DNA of 64,000 nucleotides from an uncultured Kiritimatiellota bacterium (GCA_944389945.1 CALXOF010000007.1:97892-161891); one strand, 5' to 3'; numbered from the stretch's first letter, positions 26,843 through 35,864 are shown. The notes: generated from the sequence alone by a model not told the origin. Numbers and translations: made by a program.

Positions 26843-27669
26843 TTCGCATCGATCTGCACACCCACGCCTTCTCGGCACACACGGCCCCAAAGGTCATCGC
26901 CGGCCTGCTGGCCCTCGCCCACCGCACCTGCCCCGGTTTCGCGCCGCACGGCGATGGCACCGTCCCCGACCTCCTGCGGGCCGAGGCCGCCGCCGGCTTT
27001 GACCGCGTGGCGATCTGCAATATCGCCACCCGCCCCGAGCACCATGCCTACATGGCCCGCTTCCTCACCGCGCTCAGCTCCGGGGCCATGGGCGAGGAGG
27101 CCACCCGCCGCGTCATCCCCTGTGTCTCCCTCCACCCGCACGACCCCGATGCCGCCGCCCACATCAAGACCCTGGTCGACCTCGGCGCCCGCATGGTCAA
27201 GCTCCACCCCTACTCCCAGAACGTCGCCCTTGACGACCCCGCGATGATTCGCCTGATGGCCGTCATCCGCGATGCCGGCCTCCCCATCCTCTGCCACACC
27301 GGCCACGACATCACCGCGGGCGAGGACGACCTCGCCGCTCCGCGCCGTATCCTCCATGTGCTCAAAGAGGTGCCGGGCCTCCGCCTGGTCTGCGCCCACT
27401 GCGCCGCCTGGCGCCACCCCGAGACGCTCGACCTCCTGCTGGGCCAGCCCATCGGTGTCGACCTCGCCTTCCAACCCGCCACCGGCGTCGAGCCCATCAT
27501 CCAACGCTTCGCCCGCGAGCATCCCATGGAGCACCTCTACTTTGGCAGCGACTGGCCCTGGGCCTCCCCCGCGGAACACGCCGCACGCATCGCCTCCTGG
27601 GGCCTCCCACAAGCCCGCCTAAACGCCATCTTCGGCACCAACGCCGCCCGCCTCCTCAACCTCAACTGA
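26839..27669 (+). CDS. Amidohydrolase-family metal-dependent hydrolase
   Basis: A 276-residue TIM-barrel hydrolase of the amidohydrolase-2/TatD-like type. Metal-site motifs are DLHTHAF at residues 5-11, KLHPYSQN in the middle (Lys and His), CHTGHD, CAHCA, and FGSDWPW near the end with the catalytic Asp. Substrate cannot be predicted. It overlaps trmB by 4 bases. The gap after it is long and repeat-rich. Confidence 0.8.
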   Translation: MIRIDLHTHAFSAHTAPKVIAGLLALAHRTCPGFAPHGDGTVPDLLRAEAAAGFDRVAICNIATRPEHHAYMARFLTALSSGAMGEEATRRVIPCVSLHPHDPDAAAHIKTLVDLGARMVKLHPYSQNVALDDPAMIRLMAVIRDAGLPILCHTGHDITAGEDDLAAPRRILHVLKEVPGLRLVCAHCAAWRHPETLDLLLGQPIGVDLAFQPATGVEPIIQRFAREHPMEHLYFGSDWPWASPAEHAARIASWGLPQARLNAIFGTNAARLLNLN

Positions 27670-27758
27670 CCCTGGCGCCCTAGCCCACCATTCCTAAGCT
27701 GTCTGGGAAGGTTTGAAGACACAGGGAAAAGCTGAGGACACGACACGCTCAGGAACCG

Positions 27759-27803
27759 CAGATTTTGGCAGATTATGGTCGTGCTACCGCACGCAGGACT
27801 GCC
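27759..27803 (-). repeat. 45-bp dispersed repeat with hairpin
   Basis: Its reverse complement matches 55448-55492 at 42 of 45 positions by eye. The centre, CGTGCTACCGCACG, forms a 5-bp hairpin with a 4-base loop. Confidence 0.75.
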
Positions 27804-27982
27804 AGTATGTTTGGCAATCAGCGTTCGGCGCATTGCGTCTCTGTGAGTTCCTCTGTGAGCCTCTGTGATCTAAACCAACCGCGCCTCTCACTTTCCCGAG
27901 GAAGATTTTCTCTGGACAGTAGTCGGCATGGGATCAAACAACAAGGCGTTTCATGCCTCGTTATACCTTCTTTAAAAGGGGG

Positions 27983-28085
27983 CCTGTAGGGCTCTTTCTG
28001 AGACCCTATAGTGGTCCGAGGTCAACCACTATAGTGGTCGAGGGTGAGACCCTATAGTGGTCGGGGTCGAAACCCTTAAGGGTCC
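27983..28085 (+). repeat. Palindrome array with 23-bp period
   Basis: CTATAG cores begin at 28006, 28029 and 28052, an exact 23-bp period, flanked by a degenerate CCTGTAGG at 27983 and CCCTTAAGGG at 28073-28082. Units read like GACCCTATAGTGGTCCGAG. Confidence 0.8.
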
Positions 28086-28251
28086 AGAAAGGGGTGGTTG
28101 ACGCCACCCCAAAGGAGGGAAAACGGGGAAGAGAAATAGACCGCAAAGACGCAAACCTTACAGGAAAGGTGTGGCGCTAACGCCGGGCACACGGTTGTGC
28201 GCCCTCCCACTCCCCACTTTCCTGCGCCAACGACAGTTGAAAGACGGTTAA

Positions 28252-28334
28252 GCGCGAAGACGATGGGCTGGAGAGTTTGATTAGCGGGCATTCTGCCCGC
28301 AAAGCGACCGGCGTTAGCCCATCTGGCTTCGCGC
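28252..28334. repeat. Three-stem inverted repeat
   Basis: GCGCGAAG (28252-28259) pairs with CTTCGCGC (28327-28334), GATGGGCT (28262-28269) with AGCCCATC (28316-28323), and GCGGGCA (28284-28290) with TGCCCGC (28294-28300). All three arms are perfect. Confidence 0.75.
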
Positions 28335-28390
28335 ACACTGGCGTCTTCGCGGGAAAAGGAGACCTGCCGATTTCCACGGACATGATTAGG

Positions 28391-29398
28391 TCAAAGCAAG
28401 GAATCGTGCCAAACAAGGGGGGTGTGGGGGATGGTGTCGGAGGAAAAGCGGGGGATGAGGTCAGCAAGCGAGGAGACACTTTCACCGGGGGCGAGCCAAC
28501 CACAGGTGCGCGCGAGGGCCGAAAGAATGCGCCCGGGGGTGACACCGGCGGCGCGATAGGCCGAAACGCGGGTGTCGCCGTGGCGCTTGGCCAGACGCAA
28601 CCCATCCGGGCCGACAACCAACGGGATGTGCCAATAGGTCGGTGGCGTCCAGCCTAAACGACGATAAAGGACGTTCTGCGCGGGAGTGACGGGAAGGATG
28701 TCGTCGCCGCGGACAATGTCAGTGATACCCATCTCATGGTCGTCCACAACAACGGCCAAGACATAGGCGGGGTCCTCGCCGCGAGCGAGGACAAAGTCTC
28801 CGGTAAGCGCGTCCGCGGTCTTGGTCTGCGGCCCGGCGAAGGCATCGACATAGCGGCCATCATCTTCCGGCCCCAAGGGCAGACGCCACGCGGGGATACG
28901 ACCTTCCGGCGCGGGGTCGACTCGGCGGCGACAAGTCCCGGGATAGCGAAGTACCTCGCCGGGATGCGGGGCGGACTGGGCGCCTTGGATGTCGGCCCGG
29001 GAGCAAAAGCAGGGATAGAGCGGCGCGAGGCGTCCCAACGCCTCTTTATAATAAGGTAGGCGGTCGGACTGCTTGACGATAGGGCCATCCCAATCAAAGC
29101 CAAGCCACCGCAAATCCTCGATAAGGGCGTCCGCGGCGCCGGCTTTGTGCTTGGGATGGTCGAGATCCTCGATACGCAGACGCACCGTGCCGCCGCAGGC
29201 CCGCATTTGGAGCCAGGCGACCATGAAGGTGCGGATGTTACCGAGGTGAAGCGCCCCCGTGGGCGAGGGTGCCAGACGACCGCAGGGGCGGCCGCCGACG
29301 GACTCGAGGCGTGGGCGGACGACGGGTTGGTCCTGCACCGGCGAGGCGGAGGAGAAGTCCCCACTCGTCGCGGATTCGCCAACCGTCACCGCGCCCAC
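28391..29398 (-). CDS. gluQ: Glutamyl-Q tRNA(Asp) synthetase
   Basis: GluQRS attaches glutamate to the queuosine base of tRNA(Asp). The class I synthetase core lacks the anticodon-binding half of GluRS. APSPTGALHLGN is the HIGH-type motif, CFCSRAD with a later YPGTC supplies the zinc-binding residues, and RLAKRHGD is the KMSKS-type loop. The chosen start is a GTG with AGGAG 7 bases upstream, overlapping the hisS stop region, giving 335 residues. About 35 residues precede the core, so a later start is possible. Downstream of hisS in the same unit. Confidence 0.85.
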   Translation of the reverse strand: MGAVTVGESATSGDFSSASPVQDQPVVRPRLESVGGRPCGRLAPSPTGALHLGNIRTFMVAWLQMRACGGTVRLRIEDLDHPKHKAGAADALIEDLRWLGFDWDGPIVKQSDRLPYYKEALGRLAPLYPCFCSRADIQGAQSAPHPGEVLRYPGTCRRRVDPAPEGRIPAWRLPLGPEDDGRYVDAFAGPQTKTADALTGDFVLARGEDPAYVLAVVVDDHEMGITDIVRGDDILPVTPAQNVLYRRLGWTPPTYWHIPLVVGPDGLRLAKRHGDTRVSAYRAAGVTPGRILSALARTCGWLAPGESVSSLADLIPRFSSDTIPHTPLVWHDSLL

Positions 29399-29409
29399 CT
29401 TGATGCTCC

Positions 29410-30672
29410 TTAAACCAAGGCCAACGGCGTGGCCTCGCGCGTGTCGAGGTCCTTGGCCTGGGCGGTCCCGGCGGCGATGTCGTCCGGTCCCAGGAAGACG
29501 GCGTACTTGGCGGCGGAGGCGCCGGCCTTGGAGAAGAAGTGTTTGGGCTTCTGGGCGACCAAGGAGAGGTCGACGGGGTGGCCCTCGGCGCGCAACTTGG
29601 CGGCCAGGCCGATGGCGGCGGGGCGCTGCGCCTCGTCCATGTAGCCAATGGCGTAACCGCGGCGCGTGACGGGGCAAGCATCACCCAAGACCTCGCGCAA
29701 GACTTCACCGACGACGACATCGCCGAAGCCCATGCCGACGGCGGGGGTGGGCTTGCCGCCGACCAACGCCAAGAGGGAATCGTAGCGGCCGCCGCCGAAG
29801 ATGGCGCGGAAACGGCGCTGGACGTCAAAGGCTTCGAAGACGATGCCGGTGTAGTAGGACAGACCGCGAATGACGGAGATGTCGAACTGCAGGAGGTCGC
29901 CATAGCCCATGCGGTCGGCGAGGGCGAAGAGGTCGCGCAGGTTCGCGAGCGCGGGGGAGTCCGCGCCGGCGAGGGCCTCGGCCCCCTCCAGGGAGGTGAC
30001 GGCGAGGAGCTCGAAGGTCTTGGCGATGGCCGTATCGTCCAGCCCGGCTTCGCGCAACAGGTGGGCGATCTCCTCGTCAGAAATCTTTCCGCGCTTGTCG
30101 AGGGCCACGAAGACGGAGGTGTGCTGCTCGGCGGGGATGCTACTACGGGCAAGCAATTCGCCCAAAAGGGCGCGGCTGGAGACGTGGATGCGCCAAGCAT
30201 CGTCGGGCATGCCCATGGCGCGCATCGCGGAGACGGCGGCGCCGAGAATCTCGGCCTCGCAGAGGACATCTTCGGAACCGATGATGTCCATATTCAGCTG
30301 ATAGTGCTCACGCTTGCGGCCGCGGGTCATGCGCTCGTAGCGGAAGCATTGGGCGACGGCGTACCACTTGATGGGAAAATTGAGGCGGCTCTGGCGGGCG
30401 GCGACCATGCGGGCGAGGGTCGGCGTCATCTCGGGGCGCAGGGCCAGGTGGCGGCCGGACTTGTCGTCAAAGGCGTAAATCTGCTCGGAAACCTCCTCGC
30501 CGCTCTTGCGCTGCAGGAGCTCCAAGGACTCCACCACGCAGGCGTCGTAGGGCTGGAAACCGAAACGTTCGGCGGCGGCGCGCCACGCGTCAAAGACGCG
30601 GTTGCGCCACACCATGTCTTCCGGATAGAAGTCGCGCATGCCGCGCGGGGCTTCGAAGGAAATGTTGCTCAT
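29410..30672 (-). CDS. hisS: Histidyl-tRNA synthetase
   Basis: Class II synthetase that charges tRNA(His). The 420-residue protein begins MSNISFEAPRGMRDFYPED; motif 2 is around FRYERMTRGRKREHYQLN, the histidine-binding element is LSYYTGIVFE, and motif 3 includes GGGRYDSL. The C-terminal anticodon-binding domain follows. The ATG at 30672 has GGAGG in good position, so the extra residues upstream in the open frame are dropped. It lies 72 bases after the HU gene and probably shares a transcript with it and with gluQ. Confidence 0.95.
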   Translation of the reverse strand: MSNISFEAPRGMRDFYPEDMVWRNRVFDAWRAAAERFGFQPYDACVVESLELLQRKSGEEVSEQIYAFDDKSGRHLALRPEMTPTLARMVAARQSRLNFPIKWYAVAQCFRYERMTRGRKREHYQLNMDIIGSEDVLCEAEILGAAVSAMRAMGMPDDAWRIHVSSRALLGELLARSSIPAEQHTSVFVALDKRGKISDEEIAHLLREAGLDDTAIAKTFELLAVTSLEGAEALAGADSPALANLRDLFALADRMGYGDLLQFDISVIRGLSYYTGIVFEAFDVQRRFRAIFGGGRYDSLLALVGGKPTPAVGMGFGDVVVGEVLREVLGDACPVTRRGYAIGYMDEAQRPAAIGLAAKLRAEGHPVDLSLVAQKPKHFFSKAGASAAKYAVFLGPDDIAAGTAQAKDLDTREATPLALV

Positions 30673-30744
30673 GAAAACCTCCAAGAATACATACGGCCGC
30701 GGCCCGGAGGGCATCGCGGCCGCACGGAGACAAGGCTCCGGGAA

Positions 30745-31092
30745 TCAGTCGCGCAGGCGAGGGGGAAGGTTGGCGTCGGCAAGCTCATCGCGGAGCAGGC
30801 GGGAGGCCTTGAACTTGATGGTCTTGCGGTTGGGGATCCAGACCTCCTGGGAGGGCTTCTTGGGATTGCGACCCTTGCGGCCCTTGCGCTCGACGATTTC
30901 GAAGACGCCGAAGCCGCGCAGCTCAACGTGGCCATTGGCCTTCAGGTTGTCCAACAGCGCCTCGAAGGTGGTGTCGATGATCTGATAGGCCAGCGTCTGA
31001 GGGATATGATGGGTAGAGGCGATGGCGATGGAGATGTCGCGACGGGTGCTGGTGGAAGGGATCTTACGCTCGGTGGGGAGTTCGTCGTTCAT
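30745..31092 (-). CDS. HU/IHF-family DNA-binding protein
   Basis: A 115-residue histone-like protein that bends DNA as a dimer. A short N-terminal extension (about 14 residues, MNDELPTERKIPST) precedes the HU fold. The signature GFGVFEIVERKGRKGRNPKK contains the DNA-binding arm RNP. The C-terminal tail is slightly longer than in HU. The ATG at 31092 has AAGGA upstream; the longer open frame overlaps proS and is not coding there. It lies between proS and hisS. Confidence 0.9.
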   Translation of the reverse strand: MNDELPTERKIPSTSTRRDISIAIASTHHIPQTLAYQIIDTTFEALLDNLKANGHVELRGFGVFEIVERKGRKGRNPKKPSQEVWIPNRKTIKFKASRLLRDELADANLPPRLRD

Positions 31093-31126
31093 TTTTTGGG
31101 TCCTTTTGACGGTTAAACTAAAGGGT

Positions 31127-32824
31127 TCAGCGAAGCAAATCAGCGATGGTCTCGACGGCCTTATCGGGGGCAACGACCACGGAGTCACGCTCGGTGCGGC
31201 GGCGAATCTCGAAGCCGCCCTTGGCCAGGCTCTTGGCGCCGGCCACAACGCGCACGGGCAAGCCGATGAGGTCGGCGTCTTTGAACTTGACACCGGGGCG
31301 CTCCGCGCGGTCATCCACGAAGACGTCGATGCCGCGGGCCTCAAGCGCCTTGCCAAGGGCCTCGGCCTGGGCGACGACCTCGGCGTTGTCCGGGTCCAAA
31401 ATCAACAGGTTGACCTGGCAGGGGGCGACGGAGGCGGGCCAAATGATGCCGTCGGCGTCGTTGCTCTGCTCGACGATGGCCTGAAGCGTACGCGAAACGC
31501 CGATGCCGTAGCAGCCCATGATGAGAGGCTTGGCCACGCCCTGCTCGTCCAGATAGGTCGCGCCCATCGCGGCGGAGTATTTCGTGCCGAGCTTGAAACA
31601 CTGGCCGACCTCGGTGCCGCGGCGGATGGTCAGCGTCGCGCCGCACTTGGGGCAGCAATCGCCCTCACGCACGGTGACGAGGTCTTCGTAGGCGACGACC
31701 TTCGCGTCGCGCGCCAGGGAGACGTGCGCCAGGTGGAAGCCTTCCTTGTTCGCGCCCACCACCATATCCGCGGCGCCCTCAAGCGCACGGTCGGCATAGA
31801 TGGGCAGCTCCACGCCCACAGGGCCGATGGAGCCCACAGGGCCGGCGACCTTGGCGACGGTGGCCTCGTCGGCCTCCTCCACCTTGGCCCCGCCAAAGAG
31901 GCGGCGCAGCTTGGTCTCGCTCAGCTCGCGGTCGCCGGGGACAAGCACCATCACGGGCTTCCCGCCCACGAGGAGCACCAGGCTCTTCACAATCTGGTCG
32001 ATGGGGCGACCCAGGAAACGGGCGACCTCTTCGCAGGAGTGCTGGCCGGGGGTGGCGACCTCTTCGGGCGCACCGGCCTCGGTCTGATATGGCACGACCT
32101 GCACACGGCGCTCGGCTCGCTCCTGGTTGGCGGCGTAACCGCACGCGGGGCAGTCCAGGATGCCATCCTCGCCGTTGGCGGCGAAGACCATGAACTCATG
32201 CGAAAAGTTGCCGCCGATGTCACCGGTGTCGGCCTCGACGGGCTTGGCCTTCAGGCCCACGCGCTCGAAGATGCGCACATAGGCCGCGTGCATCGCCCAA
32301 TAGCTCTTGTCGGCGCCGGCGTCGTCGGCGTCAAAGCTATAGGCGTCCTTCATGATGAACTCTTTGCCGCGGATGAGGCCGAAGCGCGGACGGATCTCGT
32401 CGCGGAACTTATCCTGCAACTGATAGATGATGCGGGGCAACTGACGGTAAGAGGAAATCTCGCTCTTGGCCAGGGCGGTGAAGGCCTCCTCCGCGGTCGG
32501 CGCGAGGACATACCACGCGTCCTTGCGGTCCTTCACGCGGAACATCCCGGGGCCCATCGTCTCCCAACGCCCCGTCTGCTTCCACAGCTCGGCGGGCTGA
32601 AGGATGGGGAAGAGGGTCTCCTGCGCGCCGGCGCGGTCCATTTCCTCGCGCACAATGGTCTCAATCTTGCGCAACGCGCGCATGCCTAGCGGCAAATACA
32701 CATAGAGCCCGCCGCCCAGCTTGCGCATCATTCCGGCGCGGATCATCAACTTGTGGCTGACAATCTCGGCGTCCTGCGGAGGCTCGCGCAACGTGTTCAG
32801 CAACGTCTCAGTCCAACGTAACAT
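31127..32824 (-). CDS. proS: Prolyl-tRNA synthetase (bacterial type)
   Basis: Class II synthetase charging tRNA(Pro), 565 residues. It begins MLRWTETLLNTLREPP, with motif 1 around KLGGGLYVYLPLGMRALRKIE, motif 2 around FRDEIRPRFGLIRGKEF, an editing (INS) domain in the middle (about 220-380), motif 3 around GCYGIGVSRTLQAI, and a C-terminal anticodon-binding domain. The presence of the INS domain marks the prokaryotic-type enzyme that edits Ala-tRNA(Pro). The start at 32824 replaces a longer frame with no ribosome site. Confidence 0.96.
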   Translation of the reverse strand: MLRWTETLLNTLREPPQDAEIVSHKLMIRAGMMRKLGGGLYVYLPLGMRALRKIETIVREEMDRAGAQETLFPILQPAELWKQTGRWETMGPGMFRVKDRKDAWYVLAPTAEEAFTALAKSEISSYRQLPRIIYQLQDKFRDEIRPRFGLIRGKEFIMKDAYSFDADDAGADKSYWAMHAAYVRIFERVGLKAKPVEADTGDIGGNFSHEFMVFAANGEDGILDCPACGYAANQERAERRVQVVPYQTEAGAPEEVATPGQHSCEEVARFLGRPIDQIVKSLVLLVGGKPVMVLVPGDRELSETKLRRLFGGAKVEEADEATVAKVAGPVGSIGPVGVELPIYADRALEGAADMVVGANKEGFHLAHVSLARDAKVVAYEDLVTVREGDCCPKCGATLTIRRGTEVGQCFKLGTKYSAAMGATYLDEQGVAKPLIMGCYGIGVSRTLQAIVEQSNDADGIIWPASVAPCQVNLLILDPDNAEVVAQAEALGKALEARGIDVFVDDRAERPGVKFKDADLIGLPVRVVAGAKSLAKGGFEIRRRTERDSVVVAPDKAVETIADLLR

Positions 32825-32912
32825 CGAAATACCCTCAAAACCAAAAAACACGCATAAGTATCCCAAATTCTCGCGATAAAATCAAGTAAAAACACATTTC
32901 GCTCCAATGCAG

Positions 32913-32987
32913 TCCGGGGAAAATGGTGGATTGCGGAGACGCAACTGTGGGTGCGAACCGCCTCGGGCTCTATCGGGCGCTCTGTTC
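32913..32987 (+). repeat. Dispersed CGGGCTC-core repeat, copy b
   Basis: GTCCGGGGAAAATGG begins the copy, followed by GAGACGCAACTGTGGGTGCG and CCTCGGGCTCTATCGGGCG. The alignment with the copies at 11.2, 48.4 and 62.0 kb is clear by eye. Confidence 0.7.
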
Positions 32988-33104
32988 TCTGTTCACTGTT
33001 CTCTGGGGTGGCACAACCACCCCTCCCCTTCTCCGAGACGACAGATCCACCCCTTGTCCTGGTAGTCCTCCTGCGAAGCCTGGGACTTTCAAGAAAACGG
33101 AAGA

Positions 33105-33172
33105 AACGCAAGGGATGGGCACGATAGTGAGGCGCAACGCGCCGAACGGTGAAGTGCCCAGGCCCTTGCGTT
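33105..33172. repeat. Three-stem inverted repeat, copy 2
   Basis: AACGCAAGGG (33105-33114) pairs perfectly with CCCTTGCGTT (33163-33172), TGGGCAC (33116-33122) with GTGCCCA (33154-33160), and GGCGC with GCGCC (33131-33143). It is homologous to 20842-20909, where substitutions largely preserve pairing. Confidence 0.75.
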
Positions 33173-33196
33173 CTTTTGGCGTCTTCGTGGAAAACT

Positions 33197-34000
33197 TCAG
33201 CTCGTCAGCCCGGGCTGTCCCCAGCTTTGCTGGAGCGCTTCCAGAAAGAGCCCGTTCAACGCCTCCCACGTCCCCTTCTCCTCATGCGGCAAGGTCTGCA
33301 CAATGCGTTCCAGTTCCTCGATGGAGGCGAAGAGATAGGCGTCGAGCGCGGCGATGCGCGGCCCCGTCCCGAGCTCCGGCGTCTCGCGCTTCCGCCGCAA
33401 CAATCCCGCCACAATCGGCTCCAACGCACGGTCGAGGCAAGCCTCCGCCAACACCTCAAACCGCATGGGCGGTGGCGTCCGACGCGCCAGAATCCACCGA
33501 CACGCCAGAATAGGCCGAAGCACGTAGAAATACTTCTTCAGCTTCACGCGCTCGCCGTTGAAGTAACTGCGCAGGTTCCCCCGAGCCGTGTGGAGATAGT
33601 GATAAATCCCGGCTTTCGGAGAAAAGAAGCGTCCCATCGCGGCGGAGATCCCCGCCCACTCCGGCGTGCTCCGATAGACGATGTCCGACCGATCCCACTC
33701 AAAGAGCGTGGGGTTCGAGCCATGCAACAACCGCAACGCCTTCTGCAAGTCCCAGCCATTGATGTCCAACGTCTCGTCCAACTGCCATTCGATGACATCC
33801 CGCGGCCTGTCCAGCCGCAGATAATGCTCCGGCCTGCGCACATAGACGAACCGCACGTCATAGTCACTGTCCGGCGACTCAAATCCCCACGCGCGACTGC
33901 CCGATTCCACGCAATGCAGAATCTTCACCTGCTCGCGCGTCTCAATCTCCCGCAGTTTCTCGGGAATCACCGTTCCAATCATTTCTTGGAAAGTCGCCAT
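33197..34000 (-). CDS. YcgL-like predicted nucleotidyltransferase
   Basis: A 267-residue protein of the polymerase-beta-type nucleotidyltransferase superfamily (COG3541-like). The signature ESGSRAWGFESPDSDYDVRF (32-51) contains the GS pair and the DSDYD metal ligands. Later blocks FEWDRSDIVY and KKYFYVLRPILACRWI are typical of the group. The substrate is not known; members may modify nucleic acids or proteins. The ATG at 34000 has AAGGAG at good spacing. It appears to be transcribed alone. Confidence 0.8.
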   Translation of the reverse strand: MATFQEMIGTVIPEKLREIETREQVKILHCVESGSRAWGFESPDSDYDVRFVYVRRPEHYLRLDRPRDVIEWQLDETLDINGWDLQKALRLLHGSNPTLFEWDRSDIVYRSTPEWAGISAAMGRFFSPKAGIYHYLHTARGNLRSYFNGERVKLKKYFYVLRPILACRWILARRTPPPMRFEVLAEACLDRALEPIVAGLLRRKRETPELGTGPRIAALDAYLFASIEELERIVQTLPHEEKGTWEALNGLFLEALQQSWGQPGLTS

Positions 34001-34114
34001 ATCGCTTCTCCTTTGCAATGCCGACACATCGCTTCTCAAAACAGATGCCATTGTAACAAAAAGCGACCACCCTGCACCCCAAGAGCTCCCAGATGGAGAC
34101 AAACAACTCTGCCT

Positions 34115-34459
34115 TCATTCACCCAACCCATTCAGCCAATCTTGATAGCCGTCAATGGCGACCCAAAAGGTTTCCTCTTCGCTGAATGCTTTGATGAGAA
34201 ATGGCAATTCGATTGTGGCAGGCGCCCTGAACCCCTCTCTGAAAGAGACACCCATCACCCGCCTTTTGACCACGAAATAGTGCCACGCCGTATCACTCCC
34301 ACAATAAAAGGTACCTTGCAACAAATCATTTCGAGCCAGGAAGAAAGACTCCCCTAGCGCGGCCTCGTTCGGGCACTCGCGATAGTCCACCTGCGAACGA
34401 CAAGAGGTAAGCGACAGCCCAAGCAGGATACAGACCAATGGATAAACGGCCTTTTTCAT
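34115..34459 (-). CDS. Small putative lipoprotein, cluster member 1
   Basis: A 114-residue protein with no recognised family. The signal peptide ends in lipobox LTSC (about 19-22). The mature part is about 90 residues with aromatic-rich strands (WHYFVVKRR, FWVAIDGYQDW). The ATG at 34459 has AGAGG upstream; the longer frame overlaps the neighbouring gene. It is the last of five minus-strand lipoprotein genes (34.1-37.7 kb) whose base composition is clearly more AT-rich than the surroundings. Confidence 0.55.
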   Translation of the reverse strand: MKKAVYPLVCILLGLSLTSCRSQVDYRECPNEAALGESFFLARNDLLQGTFYCGSDTAWHYFVVKRRVMGVSFREGFRAPATIELPFLIKAFSEEETFWVAIDGYQDWLNGLGE

Positions 34460-34478
34460 CGCCACGCCTCTTTTAATA

Positions 34479-35081
34479 CTATTCAACAACCTCAAATTCC
34501 ATCGGCAAAGGTAAGGTTGTCCACGAAGTACCAAAATAGTAAATCCGATATCGGCCAGGTTTATTGATGGACAGCGTTTGTCTCACAAAAAGCGTTTCCC
34601 CCGGAAAGAGAGGAAGGTATGCAACACAAGACTGCTCACGCCATTCAGCCCTCTCCATGGAAGGATTTTCAATCTCATACTCGCTGGCAATGGGACATGC
34701 AGGCCATGGGATAAAACCCGCCACGCCCGACTCAGGAACGCATGTAAAAGTCTCTGGATCCACCTCCACCTGTTCCCAGTCTCCCGATTCTTCGCAAAAT
34801 CGCTCTAAAGCCGAGTACACTCCCGTCGACAAAATCGAACACCGTCTATTCCCCTCATTTGAAAACCGTTCCTCCAAATAAAAGACCTCCCCTGCCGCAA
34901 CCTTGGAAGCGGAAAGGGAACTTTCCAGACGCCCCCTTCGCGCTTCACCACCTTCGTCTGACGACATCAGACGCGCTGTATCAACTGCCGCAACGTTGTC
35001 CTCTGTCGATTTTGAGGATTGCATTGAGCATCCAATAACAAAGAGCACAGTACTCAAGCACATCGAAAGTCTCATGGCCAT
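34479..35081 (-). CDS. Putative lipoprotein, cluster member 2
   Basis: A protein of about 200 residues with a lipobox VIGC near residue 18 of a short signal peptide (MAMRLSMCLSTVLFVIGC). The mature domain contains segments like VFYLEERFSNEGNRRCSILS and SINKPGRYRIYYFGTSW, the pattern of an immunoglobulin-like beta-sandwich of the kind seen in putative protease-inhibitor or intracellular-proteinase-inhibitor-like domains, though this is only a resemblance. Start codons at 35081 and 35075 are both possible. It lies 19 bases upstream of member 1. Confidence 0.55.
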   Translation of the reverse strand: MAMRLSMCLSTVLFVIGCSMQSSKSTEDNVAAVDTARLMSSDEGGEARRGRLESSLSASKVAAGEVFYLEERFSNEGNRRCSILSTGVYSALERFCEESGDWEQVEVDPETFTCVPESGVAGFIPWPACPIASEYEIENPSMERAEWREQSCVAYLPLFPGETLFVRQTLSINKPGRYRIYYFGTSWTTLPLPMEFEVVE

Positions 35082-35132
35082 CCCTTTCTCTCCATTCACC
35101 TCTTCTTGTACACGACAATCGTAAATATCACA

Positions 35133-35864
35133 CTATGGGCGAACCCTGAAAAGCGATAAAATCACCTTGGTTTTCCAATCCGGATCTTGGATGATTGATT
35201 TAAGTGCGTCCTTCTCGCAATCAGTTAAGCCATCCTCAAAGATCCGTCTTACCTCATCTTTTCCTGCATAGGAAATCGAATCCTCAAGAGAATCCATTAG
35301 CAGCAAACCAATGACTGTCCCAAGAGCTTCTGTAGGTAGCCCAGAACAAGGATATAAAAACGGACTTGCCAGCGTTTCCAATGCTTCTGCTCTGAGTTTG
35401 TCACTTCCCTCATTTTCAACCTGCCAAGGCCATAGCAAAATGGTTATGGCCACTGTCATGGAATATTGATTGTCCGGCTTTTCGCTTAAGAAATAAACCC
35501 CCGAAGTCCGCGTTTTGGCAAGCGCGTAAAGACCATCTATTTGCGGCAGCCATCCCAACGGATTGTCAAGGTTAGGGTTATCATCCGGAGTTAACCAATG
35601 GACCCGGCCGGTCCCATCAGTAAGAACAAAGACATTCTGCCTCTCATCAAGCGCTTCTATCTTTGCAAATAGGTCTAGCAACGATATTGTCCCTTGAAGC
35701 TCGCAATCATGCCACCTTGTCTTAAGTAATATCGAGCTGTCTATCGCATCTATTATAGAAGCGCACCTCAACTCCGAAGACATAACTTGTTCCGTTGCGG
35801 GAACTCCGAAACACCCGCAAAACAACAGGCACCCCAATGTGACAAGCAGGCAGCAGTCCTTCAT
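35133..35864 (-). CDS. Putative lipoprotein, cluster member 3
   Basis: A 243-residue protein with signal peptide and lipobox (CLLFCGC, Cys18). The remaining sequence is a mixed alpha/beta soluble domain with no recognised motif; it ends SIIQDPDWKTKVILSLFRVRP. It is separated from member 2 by 51 bases. Codon use is AT-richer than in the housekeeping genes of the window. Confidence 0.5.
   Translation of the reverse strand: MKDCCLLVTLGCLLFCGCFGVPATEQVMSSELRCASIIDAIDSSILLKTRWHDCELQGTISLLDLFAKIEALDERQNVFVLTDGTGRVHWLTPDDNPNLDNPLGWLPQIDGLYALAKTRTSGVYFLSEKPDNQYSMTVAITILLWPWQVENEGSDKLRAEALETLASPFLYPCSGLPTEALGTVIGLLLMDSLEDSISYAGKDEVRRIFEDGLTDCEKDALKSIIQDPDWKTKVILSLFRVRP

Larger units (their letters stand above)
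27670..28390. other. Gene-free gap of 721 bases with several repeats
   Basis: No credible gene is seen between these convergent genes. Contents from the left are a 45-bp segment shared in inverted form with 55.4 kb (27759-27803), three copies of CTCTGTGA(G/T) at 27839, 27851 and 27861, the palindrome array (27983-28085), and a long three-stem inverted repeat (28252-28334). Confidence 0.6.
32825..33196. other. Repeat-bearing gap
   Basis: No gene is recognised in 372 bases. The gap contains copy b of the CGGGCTC-core repeat, a run of three 7-bp units of TTCTCTG type (about 32993-33013), and a perfect three-stem inverted repeat (33105-33172). Confidence 0.6.
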
